DNA of 39,844 bases from positions 1-39,844 of the forward strand of contig JAAYSQ010000220.1 of NCBI GenBank assembly GCA_012523925.1, read 5' to 3'. The DNA comes from Clostridiales bacterium (GTDB lineage: Bacteria; Bacillota; Clostridia; Lachnospirales; Lachnospiraceae). This document shows positions 9,424 through 17,966 of this stretch, piece after piece. Position numbers and translations under genes: made by a program. Position 1 is the first letter of the stretch, and the number at the start of each line of letters is the position of its first letter. Below the pieces are notes generated by a model. That model did no database searches, was not told the origin of the DNA, and saw only the letters and a list, made by a program, of their open reading frames with translations.

Positions 9424-10782
9424 ATGAAAAAAGTAAAAAGATTGCTATCACTCATTCTTACCTTTGTTTTAGTGATGTCTCTGTTAGCAGCTTGTGGGAA
9501 AGATGCCAAGCAGACGGATACGGATACACCACAAAATAAAGTAGAAGACAGCAAGGACGATGGAGGAGATAAATCAGGTGAAGAGACTACACCAGATCAA
9601 GCGGATACTCCTAATCCGGTAACATTAACAACGGTTTCCATGCATGGTGGTACGGACCCCAATGCAGAAAATTATCAAGCAATTAGCGAACAATTCATGA
9701 AAGATTATCCTTACATAACGATAGAAGATGATTCTCAATCAGCAGATCAAGATTGGAAAACAAAAGTTGCTGCAGATTTTGCAGTTGGTAATGAACCAGA
9801 TGTCATTCAGTATTTTACAGATGCCAATGCTAGTGATGTATTAGCAGCAGATAAGTTTGTATCTATTGAAGAAATCAAAGCAGAATATCCTGATTATGCA
9901 AAAGATACTCTGCTGGCTGCTTTAATAGCGGCACAGAATCCGGACGGAGTGCAAAGAGCGGTTCCTACTACCGGTTACTGGGAAGGCTTATTCTGCAATA
10001 AAGATTTGTTCGATCAATATGGACTAGACTTACCTACTGATTGGGATAAATTATTAACTGCTATTGATACATTTAAGGCCAATGATATTATTCCAATCGC
10101 AGTATCACTTAACAATGTACCTCATTATTGGATTGAATTCTTAATGCTTTCAGCAGCTGGACCAGAAAGCTATACATCTGTTCCAGAAACTGCTCCAGAA
10201 GATTGGTGTAAAGGACTTGAAATGTTCAAAACTTTACGTGACTTAGGTGCATTTCCGGTAGATACGGATACCATTGATAATGATTTTGCTGGCGAGTTAT
10301 TTAAGAACAAGCAAGCTGCAATGCAGTTAGATGGATCTTGGTATGCAGGAGGAATTCCAGATCAAGAGAACACTGTACTTTGCTCCTTCCCTGTAATTCC
10401 TGGCGGTAAAGCACAACCTGGATTTATGGTTGGTGGAATTTCCTCTGGTTTCTATATTACTAAGAAAGCATGGGAAGATCCAGATAAAAGAGATGCAGCT
10501 GTTAAATTTGTAATGGCGCATACGAATAGTGAAGCAGTTACAAAATATTGGGGAGGTAATGGCCAAGCGGCTGCTAAAGTGGAACCGATTGAAAGTATGA
10601 CATCACTTGGTATTTCAGGCTTGGAATATAGTAGCGCTGCAACATCGATTTCATCTCCTACTGACTCTAGAATCTCTCAAGAGGCTTATAATACATTAGT
10701 AGCAGGTATTGTTGATGTATCCACAGGAGCTAGAACCGCGGAAGATCTGTTAAACGAAGTATTACAGATTAACGCTAGGTAG
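9424..10782 (+). CDS. Sugar ABC transporter substrate-binding lipoprotein
   Basis: Extracellular family 1 solute-binding protein of a CUT1-type importer, 452 residues. The N-terminus has positive residues, a hydrophobic core and a lipobox LLAAC, so the mature protein would be lipid-anchored at Cys24. A highly acidic, Thr/Asp-rich linker follows to about residue 60. Then comes a typical sugar-binding fold with SEQFMKDYPYITIE, DVIQYFTDAN and AAMQLDGSWYAGG. The start is ATG 9424 because AAGGAGG lies eight bases before it; a TTG further upstream would overlap that site. The cluster context suggests chitobiose or short chito-oligosaccharides as ligand, which is inference only. A strong hairpin follows the stop. 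Confidence 0.93.
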   Translation: MKKVKRLLSLILTFVLVMSLLAACGKDAKQTDTDTPQNKVEDSKDDGGDKSGEETTPDQADTPNPVTLTTVSMHGGTDPNAENYQAISEQFMKDYPYITIEDDSQSADQDWKTKVAADFAVGNEPDVIQYFTDANASDVLAADKFVSIEEIKAEYPDYAKDTLLAALIAAQNPDGVQRAVPTTGYWEGLFCNKDLFDQYGLDLPTDWDKLLTAIDTFKANDIIPIAVSLNNVPHYWIEFLMLSAAGPESYTSVPETAPEDWCKGLEMFKTLRDLGAFPVDTDTIDNDFAGELFKNKQAAMQLDGSWYAGGIPDQENTVLCSFPVIPGGKAQPGFMVGGISSGFYITKKAWEDPDKRDAAVKFVMAHTNSEAVTKYWGGNGQAAAKVEPIESMTSLGISGLEYSSAATSISSPTDSRISQEAYNTLVAGIVDVSTGARTAEDLLNEVLQINAR

Positions 10783-10794
10783 TAATATTGCATT

Positions 10795-10828
10795 AAGGAG
10801 AGGGGGTCTTAGATCCGCCCCTCTCCTT
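10795..10828 (+). terminator. GC-rich hairpin between binding protein and permease genes
   Basis: A perfect 11-bp stem AAGGAGAGGGG (10795-10805) with its complement (10818-10828) around a 12-base loop. It is not followed by a convincing T tract (TTTGCTAAC), so it is more likely an mRNA-stabilising or partial-termination element that keeps binding protein more abundant than permeases. Confidence 0.7.
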
Positions 10829-10899
10829 TGCTAACTATAATTTTTACGAATTTATACTTACGACACCCACAGTTAAAATTAAAGGAAGGCGAGAAGTCA

Positions 10900-11781
10900 A
10901 TGATTTATAAAAAGAAATCACCTTTATTCATATTTTTATTACCGGGATTACTATTAATGATTGTATTTCTCTACATACCATTTATTGAAAATATCATGAA
11001 TAGCTTTTATGATATGACTTCCGTAGTGAAAATACCAGGGAAAGAGTGGAATTTTATTGGATTTGATAACTATACGAAACTATTAAGTGATCCTAAACTT
11101 AAGATTGCCATTGCTAATTCATTAAAAATGATGGTATTGGCAGTCATCTTTCAAGTAGGAATTGCTTTTATTCTAGCGGTTATGGTCAGCATGATTAAGA
11201 AAGGACAGCAAATCTTTCGGACCGTTTATTTTTTTCCTATTGTAATATCTGCAACGGCAATTGGGTTATTATTTAAATTGTTTTACAACTACAACGGGGG
11301 AATGCTAAACCAGCTCATGCTAGCTTTAGATAAAGAACCGATTAATTGGCTTGCTCCGGAACTTGCCTTTATTATGGTATCAATTCCTACGATATGGAGC
11401 TATGTTGGATTTTACTTTGTCATTATTCTAACTGGTATCAGCGCTATACCAGAAGAACTTTATGAGTCAGCATCCATAGATGGATGTTCGCGATTAAAAC
11501 AAGTTTGGTATATAACAATTCCTATGGTAAGAGGGGTAATGTGTACTTGTATTACTTTGGCGGTTACGGGTGCCTTAAAAGTATTTGATTTACCATGGGT
11601 TATTGTTCCTAAGGGAGCCCCCCAGGGATTAACACATTTTTTGGGTACCTATATGTATGAGCAAACCTTTTTAATCAGCAATATTGATTATGGTTCTACA
11701 TTAGCATTAATCATCGTTATATTAGGTGTGGTCGTTTCTAAAGTAGTATCCAGAATTGTAAAGCCGGATGATAATTTGTAA
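10900..11781 (+). CDS. Sugar ABC transporter permease, MalF-like
   Basis: Inner subunit of a CUT1-type carbohydrate importer, about 293 residues with six predicted membrane helices. The first is FIFLLPGLLLMIVFLYIPFI. The cytoplasmic EAA loop that docks the ATPase is visible as ELYESASIDGCSRLKQVWYI. The ATG at 10900 has GGAAGG about ten bases before it. An upstream TTG at 10828 lies inside the hairpin after the previous gene and is rejected as a start. The gene is followed after 14 bases by the second permease. No ATP-binding subunit is encoded nearby, so a shared MsiK/UgpC-type ATPase encoded elsewhere probably energises it. Confidence 0.92.
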   Translation: MIYKKKSPLFIFLLPGLLLMIVFLYIPFIENIMNSFYDMTSVVKIPGKEWNFIGFDNYTKLLSDPKLKIAIANSLKMMVLAVIFQVGIAFILAVMVSMIKKGQQIFRTVYFFPIVISATAIGLLFKLFYNYNGGMLNQLMLALDKEPINWLAPELAFIMVSIPTIWSYVGFYFVIILTGISAIPEELYESASIDGCSRLKQVWYITIPMVRGVMCTCITLAVTGALKVFDLPWVIVPKGAPQGLTHFLGTYMYEQTFLISNIDYGSTLALIIVILGVVVSKVVSRIVKPDDNL

Positions 11782-11795
11782 GCGGGGGTGTTGAT

Positions 11796-12644
11796 ATGTC
11801 AATGAGATCAAAACAAAAAAAGAAGTTTAGTTTCATAAATTTAATTCTATATATTATTCTCGGGTTATGGGGAATTACAACTGTTTTTCCTTTTGTATGG
11901 GTAATCAATAATTCGTTTAAACCATCAAGAGAGGTAATTAATTCATCGTTTTCCTTACCAATTGAGTTTACTTTTGAAAATTATGCCAATGCATTTGATA
12001 ATTTAAATATTTTAGTAGCATATAAGAATAGCTTTATTATTTCGGGAAGTGTTACAATAGCAGTAATGATCATTGCGAGTATGATGGCCTTTGCAATGAC
12101 CCGCTATAAATTTAGGGGCAAAGAATTTATCAATTCACTAATTATAGCCAGCCTTATGTTTCCAGTGTTTTCGACCATTATACCAGTATTTCGTATGATG
12201 TCGCAGGCTAATTTGTTAAATAAACCATTGAGTGTAATCCTGCCACAGGTTGCAGGAAACTTGAGTTTTGCAACAGTAGTTTTAATGGGATTTCTAAGGG
12301 GGCTCCCCTTGGAGATGGAGGAAGCGGCTTATATGGAAGGTGCCGGTGTAAGACAGGTATTTACCAGAATTATAATACCATTAAGCAAACCGGCTTTATC
12401 TACTGTGGCAATCTTTTGCTTTCTATGGTCTTATAACGACCTATTTACACAGCTCATTATGATTCGAAGAAGAATTAAATATCCAGTATGTGCACTTTTA
12501 AATGAAATAAGTTCGAAATATGGAACAGATTATGGTTTAATGGCTTCGTCCATTACGATTATCATAATTCCTGTTTTAATTGTATATATATTTCTACAAA
12601 AGAATATTATTAAGGGGTTAACTGCTGGTGCTTTGAAAGGGTAG
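11796..12644 (+). CDS. Sugar ABC transporter permease, MalG-like
   Basis: Second membrane subunit of the same importer, 282 residues with about six membrane helices. The first is in LILYIILGLWGITTVFPFVW. The EAA motif appears as EMEEAAYMEGAGVRQVFTRI, the usual ATPase contact loop. GGGGGTG lies five bases before the ATG. It sits 14 bases after the first permease and 19 bases before the response regulator start, so the three are probably co-transcribed. Confidence 0.93.
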   Translation: MSMRSKQKKKFSFINLILYIILGLWGITTVFPFVWVINNSFKPSREVINSSFSLPIEFTFENYANAFDNLNILVAYKNSFIISGSVTIAVMIIASMMAFAMTRYKFRGKEFINSLIIASLMFPVFSTIIPVFRMMSQANLLNKPLSVILPQVAGNLSFATVVLMGFLRGLPLEMEEAAYMEGAGVRQVFTRIIIPLSKPALSTVAIFCFLWSYNDLFTQLIMIRRRIKYPVCALLNEISSKYGTDYGLMASSITIIIIPVLIVYIFLQKNIIKGLTAGALKG

Positions 12645-12663
12645 CTTGGGAGGGAGAAAGTAT

Positions 12664-13440
12664 ATGTATAAGGTTGTAATTATTGACGATGAACCTATTA
12701 TCGTAGAAGGCATTTCTAGGATGCTTCCCTGGGGGGATTACGATTGTAGAATTGTGGCTACTGCCAATGATGGATTAGAGGGATTGGATATCATTCGGCA
12801 GCAGCATCCGCATATTGTAATTACAGATATATCTATGCCTGATTTAGATGGTCTGACCATGATTGCAGCACTTAATACCGAGTTCCCTGATATGGAGATT
12901 AGTATACTTACAGGTTATCGTAAGTTTGAGTTTGCACAAAAAGCAATTAACCTAGGCGTTACCAGGTACTTACTTAAGCCTTCCTGCATTGAGGAATTAA
13001 AGGAAGCAATTGAAATTATGATAAGTAATTTAAAGGGGAAAAATATTTTACCGTTAAATGATTTAAAGGAAAAATCAAATGTCAATTTAGTAGATAATGA
13101 AGCAAGCAATTTTATTGTTGCAAATGCTGTAAAATACATAGAGCAGAATTATTCACATAGATTGACTCTTTCAGAAGTTGCTGAGAAAACCTATGTCAGT
13201 CAATGGCATCTTAGTAAATTGTTGAATCGCTATGTTGGCCAAAGCTTTTCTGAGATCTTAAACGGCATACGGATTCGAGAAGCTAAGCAATTATTAACGG
13301 ATCCTTCCCTTCGCATAGGGGATATTGCAGAGATGGTCGGTTTTGTAGATCTTGCACATTTCTCCAGGGTATTCAAAAAGAATGTTGGGGTTTCCGCAAA
13401 TGAATATCGTAATTCTTTATCAAGCTCCTTAACCACCTAA
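12664..13440 (+). CDS. Two-component response regulator, AraC-type (YesN-like)
   Basis: Cytoplasmic transcription regulator of 258 residues. The N-terminal receiver domain has the acidic pair Asp8-Asp9 and the phosphoacceptor Asp55 in ITDISMPD. The C-terminal AraC/XylS domain (about 150-255) has two helix-turn-helix units: LTLSEVAEKTYVSQWHLSKL and IGDIAEMVGFVDLAHFSRVF. It pairs with the YesM-type kinase of the locus. The start is ATG 12664, preceded by GGGAGGG; the TTG at 12646 overlaps that site. It most likely activates the phosphorylase and transporter promoters in response to substrate. The operator is not identified. Confidence 0.93.
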   Translation: MYKVVIIDDEPIIVEGISRMLPWGDYDCRIVATANDGLEGLDIIRQQHPHIVITDISMPDLDGLTMIAALNTEFPDMEISILTGYRKFEFAQKAINLGVTRYLLKPSCIEELKEAIEIMISNLKGKNILPLNDLKEKSNVNLVDNEASNFIVANAVKYIEQNYSHRLTLSEVAEKTYVSQWHLSKLLNRYVGQSFSEILNGIRIREAKQLLTDPSLRIGDIAEMVGFVDLAHFSRVFKKNVGVSANEYRNSLSSSLTT

Positions 13441-13451
13441 AGGTTAGGGAG
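13425..13451 (+). terminator. Probable terminator at the end of the sugar-use locus
   Basis: A ten-base stem CTCCTTAACC (13425-13434) with GGTTAGGGAG (13442-13451), one G-U wobble, is followed by TTATTTCTT. It overlaps the stop codon of the response regulator gene. The T tract is imperfect, so termination may be partial. Confidence 0.6.
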
Positions 13452-13650
13452 TTATTTCTTATGAATGAATGTATCCATAGGGGAATATAAAAATCTTATG
13501 GACAGAAGGTCTAAAATGGATTAGAATTATAAATTAGAAATGTCGAAATGATGCTATTAACTTGTGTATGTAAAATCGCTATTTATCAAATTCGACTTAT
13601 TACGCATTTGTTAATGTAGAAGATAGGAAAATAAAGGAGATTGAAGAACC

Positions 13651-15444
13651 ATGGCAGAAACAATGAAAGGCTTGCACAGAAGCCATAGATGTGCCGAACT
13701 TTCCAATAAAAATATTGGAGAAATCGCGACTGTGATGGGATGGGTACAAAAAAGCAGGAATAAAGGCGGAATTATCTTTGTTGATTTAAGAGATCGTTCC
13801 GGACTTTTACAAATTATATTTGAAGAAGGCGATGTTGGAAGTGAAGGATTTGCGAAAGCAGAGCACCTTAGAAGCGAGTTTGTTATCGCTGTTACAGGAA
13901 AAGTAGAAGCTCGTTCCGGTGCTGTGAATGAGAATCTTAAAACTGGTGACATAGAAATTCGTGCAACCGATATTCGTATTCTATCGGAGTCCGAGGTGCC
14001 ACCATTCCCAATTGAAGCAGATTCTAAGACAAAGGAAGATCTTCGATTAAAATATCGTTACCTAGATCTTAGAAGACCAGATTTACAAAGAAATATTATA
14101 TTAAGAAGTAAAGTAGCGAATCTAACACGTCAATTTTTATGTGACGAAGGCTTCTTAGAGATTGAGACACCGATGCTTACCAAGAGTACACCGGAAGGAG
14201 CAAGAGATTATCTTGTACCAAGCCGTGTTCATCCAGGTAATTTCTATGCATTACCACAATCTCCACAGCTATTTAAGCAACTATTGATGTGCTCCGGATA
14301 CGATCGCTATTTCCAAATTGCCAAGTGCTTCCGTGATGAGGACCTTCGTGCTGACCGTCAGCCGGAATTTACACAGATTGATATGGAGCTATCCTTTGTT
14401 GACGTGGATGATGTACTGGAAGTCAACGAAAGATTATTACAGAAGATGTTTAAGGAGAGTATCGGTATTAATATTCAACTTCCAATCCAGAGAATGACTT
14501 ATGCGGAGGCAATGGATCGCTTTGGTAGTGATAAACCGGATATTCGTTTTGGTATGGAGCTACAAAATGTATCCGATGTCGTTAAGAATTGTGGCTTTGG
14601 AGTATTTAGCGGAGCATTAGAGAATGGCGGTTCTGTTCGAGGTATCAATGCTAGCGGCCAGGCTGGAATGCCAAGAAAGAAGATTGACGCTCTTGTTAAT
14701 TTAGCTAAGGATTTTGGTGGTAAGGGTCTTGCTTATCTATCGATTAATGATGATGGAACTTACAAGTCTTCCTTTGCAAAGTTCATGACCGAAGAGGAAT
14801 TGGATGCGCTAGTAAAAGCGATGGAAGGTAAACCTGGTGATTTACTATTATTTGCTGCCGATGAAGATGAAATTGTATTTGATGTTCTTGGCAATCTAAG
14901 ACTAGAACTTGCCAAAAATCTAGGATTATTAAATAAAGATGATTATAAGTTCCTCTGGGTGACAGAATTCCCACTTTTTGAGTACTCTAAGGAAGAAAAT
15001 AGATATAAGGCTAAGCATCATCCATTTACTATGCCTATGGAAGAAGATTTACATTTATTAGATTCTGAGCCTGGTAAGGTAAGGGCGAAAGCTTATGATA
15101 TCGTACTTAATGGTACGGAAATTGGAGGAGGATCCGTTAGAATCCATCAAAGTGAAATTCAAGAGAAGATGTTTGAAATCCTGGGCTTTGCCAAAGAAGA
15201 TGCTTATGAGCGTTTTGGCTTCTTGCTAGATGCCTTCAAATATGGAGTACCGCCTCACGCTGGATTGGCTTATGGTCTAGACCGATTAGTAATGCTTATG
15301 GCGAAAGAGGATAGTATCCGTGATGTTATTGCCTTCCCTAAGGTAAAAGATGCATCTTGTCTCATGACGGAAGCACCAAATATTGTTGATGACAAGCAGT
15401 TAAATGAGCTTGGAATTACTATTACACAAGTAGAAGAACAATAA
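13651..15444 (+). CDS. aspS: Aspartyl-tRNA synthetase (class II)
   Basis: Charges tRNA-Asp with aspartate. At 597 residues it has the bacterial-type length. An N-terminal OB-fold anticodon-binding domain (about 1-105, with VMGWVQKSRNKGGIIFVDLRD) precedes the class II catalytic core. Motif 2 is FRDEDLRADRQPEFTQID (about 227-245) and motif 3 is GLAYGLDRLVMLM (about 538-550). A GAD insertion domain lies between, around 290-410. The ATG follows AAAGGAGATTGAAGAACC. The stop codon overlaps the start of the next gene by one base (TAATG), implying translational coupling. I see no T-box in the 200 bases upstream. Confidence 0.97.
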   Translation: MAETMKGLHRSHRCAELSNKNIGEIATVMGWVQKSRNKGGIIFVDLRDRSGLLQIIFEEGDVGSEGFAKAEHLRSEFVIAVTGKVEARSGAVNENLKTGDIEIRATDIRILSESEVPPFPIEADSKTKEDLRLKYRYLDLRRPDLQRNIILRSKVANLTRQFLCDEGFLEIETPMLTKSTPEGARDYLVPSRVHPGNFYALPQSPQLFKQLLMCSGYDRYFQIAKCFRDEDLRADRQPEFTQIDMELSFVDVDDVLEVNERLLQKMFKESIGINIQLPIQRMTYAEAMDRFGSDKPDIRFGMELQNVSDVVKNCGFGVFSGALENGGSVRGINASGQAGMPRKKIDALVNLAKDFGGKGLAYLSINDDGTYKSSFAKFMTEEELDALVKAMEGKPGDLLLFAADEDEIVFDVLGNLRLELAKNLGLLNKDDYKFLWVTEFPLFEYSKEENRYKAKHHPFTMPMEEDLHLLDSEPGKVRAKAYDIVLNGTEIGGGSVRIHQSEIQEKMFEILGFAKEDAYERFGFLLDAFKYGVPPHAGLAYGLDRLVMLMAKEDSIRDVIAFPKVKDASCLMTEAPNIVDDKQLNELGITITQVEEQ

Positions 15445-15737
15445 TGAGGGAATCAATTGTCTTTGTTGCAGGTGCTTACCTTTGCTTTATGAATTTACTT
15501 GGATTTGCAAGCATGGGAATTGACAAGTACAAAGCTGTTCATAGGCAATGGAGAATACCAGAAAGTACCCTGATACTACTTGCTTTTCTTGGAGGAGGAA
15601 TCGGCTCCTTTATAGGTATGCGGGTTTTTCATCACAAACTTAAGAAACTTAAATTCGTAATTTTACTACCAATTGCGGCAGTGCTTTATATTGTATTAAG
15701 TGGCTATTTGTTAGCGAATTATTTGAATATAAGATAA
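15444..15737 (+). CDS. DUF1294 family small membrane protein
   Basis: A 97-residue protein with three probable membrane helices: FVAGAYLCFMNLLGFASMGI, TLILLAFLGGGIGSFIGMRV and FVILLPIAAVLYIVLSGYLL. The DK-x7-RIPE pattern (DKYKAVHRQWRIPE) and the GGGIGSFIGM stretch, followed by H-H-K, are hallmarks of DUF1294. The biochemical function of that family is unknown. Its ATG overlaps the stop of aspS by one base and lacks its own strong ribosome binding site, so expression probably depends on translation of aspS. Confidence 0.88.
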   Translation: MRESIVFVAGAYLCFMNLLGFASMGIDKYKAVHRQWRIPESTLILLAFLGGGIGSFIGMRVFHHKLKKLKFVILLPIAAVLYIVLSGYLLANYLNIR

Positions 15738-15781
15738 AATGATTTATGATTTTATACCACTATACATTAGATTGATTAAGT

Positions 15782-15829
15782 AAAAGCAACCCGAGTGTTT
15801 TCTTTATGAAAATGCTCTGGGTTGCTTTT
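15782..15829 (+). terminator. Terminator after aspS-DUF1294
   Basis: A long hairpin: AAAAGCAACCC (15782-15792) pairs with its complement (15819-15829). The pairing continues inward through GAGTGTTTTC/GAAAATGCTC with wobbles and a single bulged T, ending in a T tract at 15826-15830. Confidence 0.92.
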
Positions 15830-15871
15830 TGATTTAATCTAGAAGATAAAAGAATACTTTACATTATTTTC

Positions 15872-15900
15872 TTGTTCTATACGATATCATTTGCTATACT
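15872..15900 (+). promoter_or_regulatory. Candidate promoter for the PaaK-ACT operon
   Basis: TTGTTC (15872-15877), a 17-base spacer, then TATACT (15895-15900) preceded by TGC, i.e. an extended -10. It lies about 130 bases before the start codon, leaving a long leader in which I see no recognised riboswitch. Confidence 0.6.
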
Positions 15901-16032
15901 ACCTTTAATTAATCATTTTTCTCTTAAAATGGTTAGGTTTATGATGAATAAGACCATACTATTAATAAAACGCAGGATAGGAATAAATTATAGCTCCAAG
16001 GAATAGAACGATAAAGCAGGAGGATATATCGT

Positions 16033-17331
16033 ATGATATGGAATGAAACCAAAGAGTGCATGAGCCGTGATCAAATTAATAATCTACAAAGTGCTAGATT
16101 AAGAAAAATGGTAAAACGGGCTTATCATAATGTTACCTTTTACCGTAAAAAAATGCAGCAAATAGGATTGGAACCGGGGGATATTAATGGGGTGGAGGAT
16201 CTGCATAAATTGCCCTTTACCACAAAGCAAGATTTGCGGGATAATTATCCTTTTGGATTATTTGCTGTACCGCAGTCGCAAATTGTACGTGTCCATGCTT
16301 CTTCAGGGACAACTGGCAAGGCAACAGTGGTTGGTTATACAAGGAGAGATATTGAAATTTGGCAAGAATGTGTTGCAAGAGTACTTGCTATGGCAGGGGT
16401 TGGTTCCCATGATATTATACAAGTGGCTTATGGATATGGATTATTTACCGGCGGTTTGGGTCTTCATTATGGAGCGGAAAACCTTGGAGCTACTGTTATC
16501 CCTATGTCGACTGGTAACACTCAGAAATTGATTACCTTGATGCAGGATTTTAAAGTAACAGCAATTGCCTGTACTCCGTCCTATCTACTGCATATTGCAG
16601 AAGTACTTGAAGAGGCGGGCCAGATTGATAATACACATTTAAAAGTAGCAATATGTGGTGCAGAACCTTGGACGGATAATATGCGAAAGCAAATTGAGAC
16701 AAAGCTTAATATAAAGGCATATGATATCTATGGCTTAAGTGAGGTTATGGGACCTGGTGTAGCAGCGGATTGTAAATTTCATAAAGGTCTTCATGTCTAT
16801 GAAGATCATTTTATTCCGGAAATTATTCATCCAGAAACCTTAGAACCTTGTAAGGAAGGCGAAGTTGGTGAATTGGTATTTACTCCAATTACAAAAGAAG
16901 CATTACCGTTGATTCGTTACCGAACACGAGATTTGACCAGTATTACTTATGATGAATGTGAATGTGGTAGAACTATAGCTCGTATCTCAAGGTTCAAAGG
17001 ACGTTCTGATGACATGTTAATCATCCGTGGAGTTAATGTATTCCCTTCCCAGGTAGAAGCAGCTCTATTGGAGATGGGCGAAACCAGCCCGCACTATCTT
17101 ATGATTGTAGATCGTATTAATAATCTAGATGTGCTAGAGGTTCAAGTGGAAGTGGAAGAGCGATACTTCTCAGATGAAATTAAGCAATTGGATAGTCTGA
17201 CTAAGAAAATTGCCCGTGCATTGCATACAGCACTTGGTCTATCTGTCAAAGTGAGGCTTGTAGAACCTAGAACGATTGAAAGAAGTCAAGGCAAGGCGAA
17301 ACGAGTTATTGATCGAAGAAAGTTTGATTAG
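16033..17331 (+). CDS. paaK: Phenylacetate-CoA ligase
   Basis: An AMP-forming acyl-CoA ligase of 432 residues that would activate phenylacetate or a related aryl acid to its CoA thioester in the cytoplasm. The ATP-binding loop SSGTTGK is at residues 90-96. Other matches to the PaaK family are [17 protein letters not shown], the adenylate motif [15 protein letters not shown] and RYRTRDL, and the C-terminal domain [25 protein letters not shown] lies nine bases before the ATG. It is followed after 15 bases by an ACT-domain gene, a pairing often found in anaerobes. In many of these the indolepyruvate oxidoreductase genes lie alongside, suggesting aryl acids from aromatic amino acids, but they are not in this window. 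Substrate is therefore uncertain. Confidence 0.92.
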   Translation: MIWNETKECMSRDQINNLQSARLRKMVKRAYHNVTFYRKKMQQIGLEPGDINGVEDLHKLPFTTKQDLRDNYPFGLFAVPQSQIVRVHASSGTTGKATVVGYTRRDIEIWQECVARVLAMAGVGSHDIIQVAYGYGLFTGGLGLHYGAENLGATVIPMSTGNTQKLITLMQDFKVTAIACTPSYLLHIAEVLEEAGQIDNTHLKVAICGAEPWTDNMRKQIETKLNIKAYDIYGLSEVMGPGVAADCKFHKGLHVYEDHFIPEIIHPETLEPCKEGEVGELVFTPITKEALPLIRYRTRDLTSITYDECECGRTIARISRFKGRSDDMLIIRGVNVFPSQVEAALLEMGETSPHYLMIVDRINNLDVLEVQVEVEERYFSDEIKQLDSLTKKIARALHTALGLSVKVRLVEPRTIERSQGKAKRVIDRRKFD

Positions 17332-17346
17332 TATAGGAGGGGGATT

Positions 17347-17787
17347 ATGATTATCAAGCAATTATCTGTTTTTATTGAAAATACAGAAGGGATATTAGAG
17401 TGCGTTACAGATACTCTTTGTAAGCATAATATAAATATTGTATCCCTTAGTTTGGTAGATGCTTCGGAATACAGTGTTCTTCGAATGATCGTATCAGACC
17501 CAGAAAGGGGAAGAGAGGTCTTGAAGGAGGAAGGGCTTTTGGCAAAGCTCACTGATGTTATAGCTGTAAAAACTCCGCAAAAGCCAGGAATGCTTCATGA
17601 CATTCTTACGGCTTTTCGAGATGCAAATCTACATGTGAAATATATGTATACCTATTCATCATCTGAGAACTATGCTACAGTTATTATGCGATTATCAAAA
17701 CTTGACACGGCTTTATCCCTAATTAAGCAAAAGGGGTATGAGGTTTGTACAGATAAGGAAGCCTACGAAATCGTCAATTTGAATTAG
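17347..17787 (+). CDS. Tandem ACT-domain protein
   Basis: A 146-residue protein made of two ACT domains: about 1-70 (IKQLSVFIENTEGILECVTD) and 71-140 (KTPQKPGMLHDILTAFRDAN). ACT domains bind amino acids or related small ligands and regulate partner enzymes. It starts 15 bases after paaK with a strong GGAGGGGG site, so the two are very likely co-transcribed. A sensible inference is that it senses an aromatic amino acid or product and modulates the ligase or aryl-acid metabolism. No enzymatic residues are apparent. Confidence 0.87.
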   Translation: MIIKQLSVFIENTEGILECVTDTLCKHNINIVSLSLVDASEYSVLRMIVSDPERGREVLKEEGLLAKLTDVIAVKTPQKPGMLHDILTAFRDANLHVKYMYTYSSSENYATVIMRLSKLDTALSLIKQKGYEVCTDKEAYEIVNLN

Positions 17788-17912
17788 CAAGATAGTAATA
17801 CTTATGTGTAGTGTTTAATTCATAAAATAGCTAACAGTTAAAGCGTGTTAATATATCTTCCTTACGGTTGGAAACACATATTTTTGCCGAAAAATAATTG
17901 GTCATAATATGA

Positions 17913-17926
17913 ATTTGTCGACAAAT
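17913..17926. promoter_or_regulatory. 14-bp perfect palindrome upstream of the cold-shock gene promoter
   Basis: ATTTGTCGACAAAT is its own reverse complement and ends six bases before the -35 element. The position suits a dimeric regulator. No particular protein can be named from the sequence. Confidence 0.5.
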
Positions 17927-17931
17927 AATGT

Positions 17932-17960
17932 TTGACAATGCTAAGAAAGAATGTTATGAT
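17932..17960 (+). promoter_or_regulatory. Strong sigma-A promoter of the cold-shock gene
   Basis: Consensus TTGACA (17932-17937), an exact 17-base spacer and TATGAT (17955-17960). Transcription should start near 17967, giving a leader of about 49 bases. Confidence 0.88.
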
Positions 17961-17966
17961 AACTGT

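Noticed and set aside
13441-13650. Possible T-box upstream of aspS
   Set aside because: No GGTGG-type T-box core, specifier arm or terminator can be found in the spacer.
13611-13952. A 113-residue minus-strand frame across the start of aspS
   Set aside because: It lies antisense to the conserved OB-fold region of aspS, and its Ser/Pro-rich composition is typical of shadow frames.
16187-16531. A 114-residue plus-strand frame overlapping paaK in another frame
   Set aside because: The paaK frame carries all family motifs through this stretch; the alternative has no ribosome binding site and no recognisable sequence.
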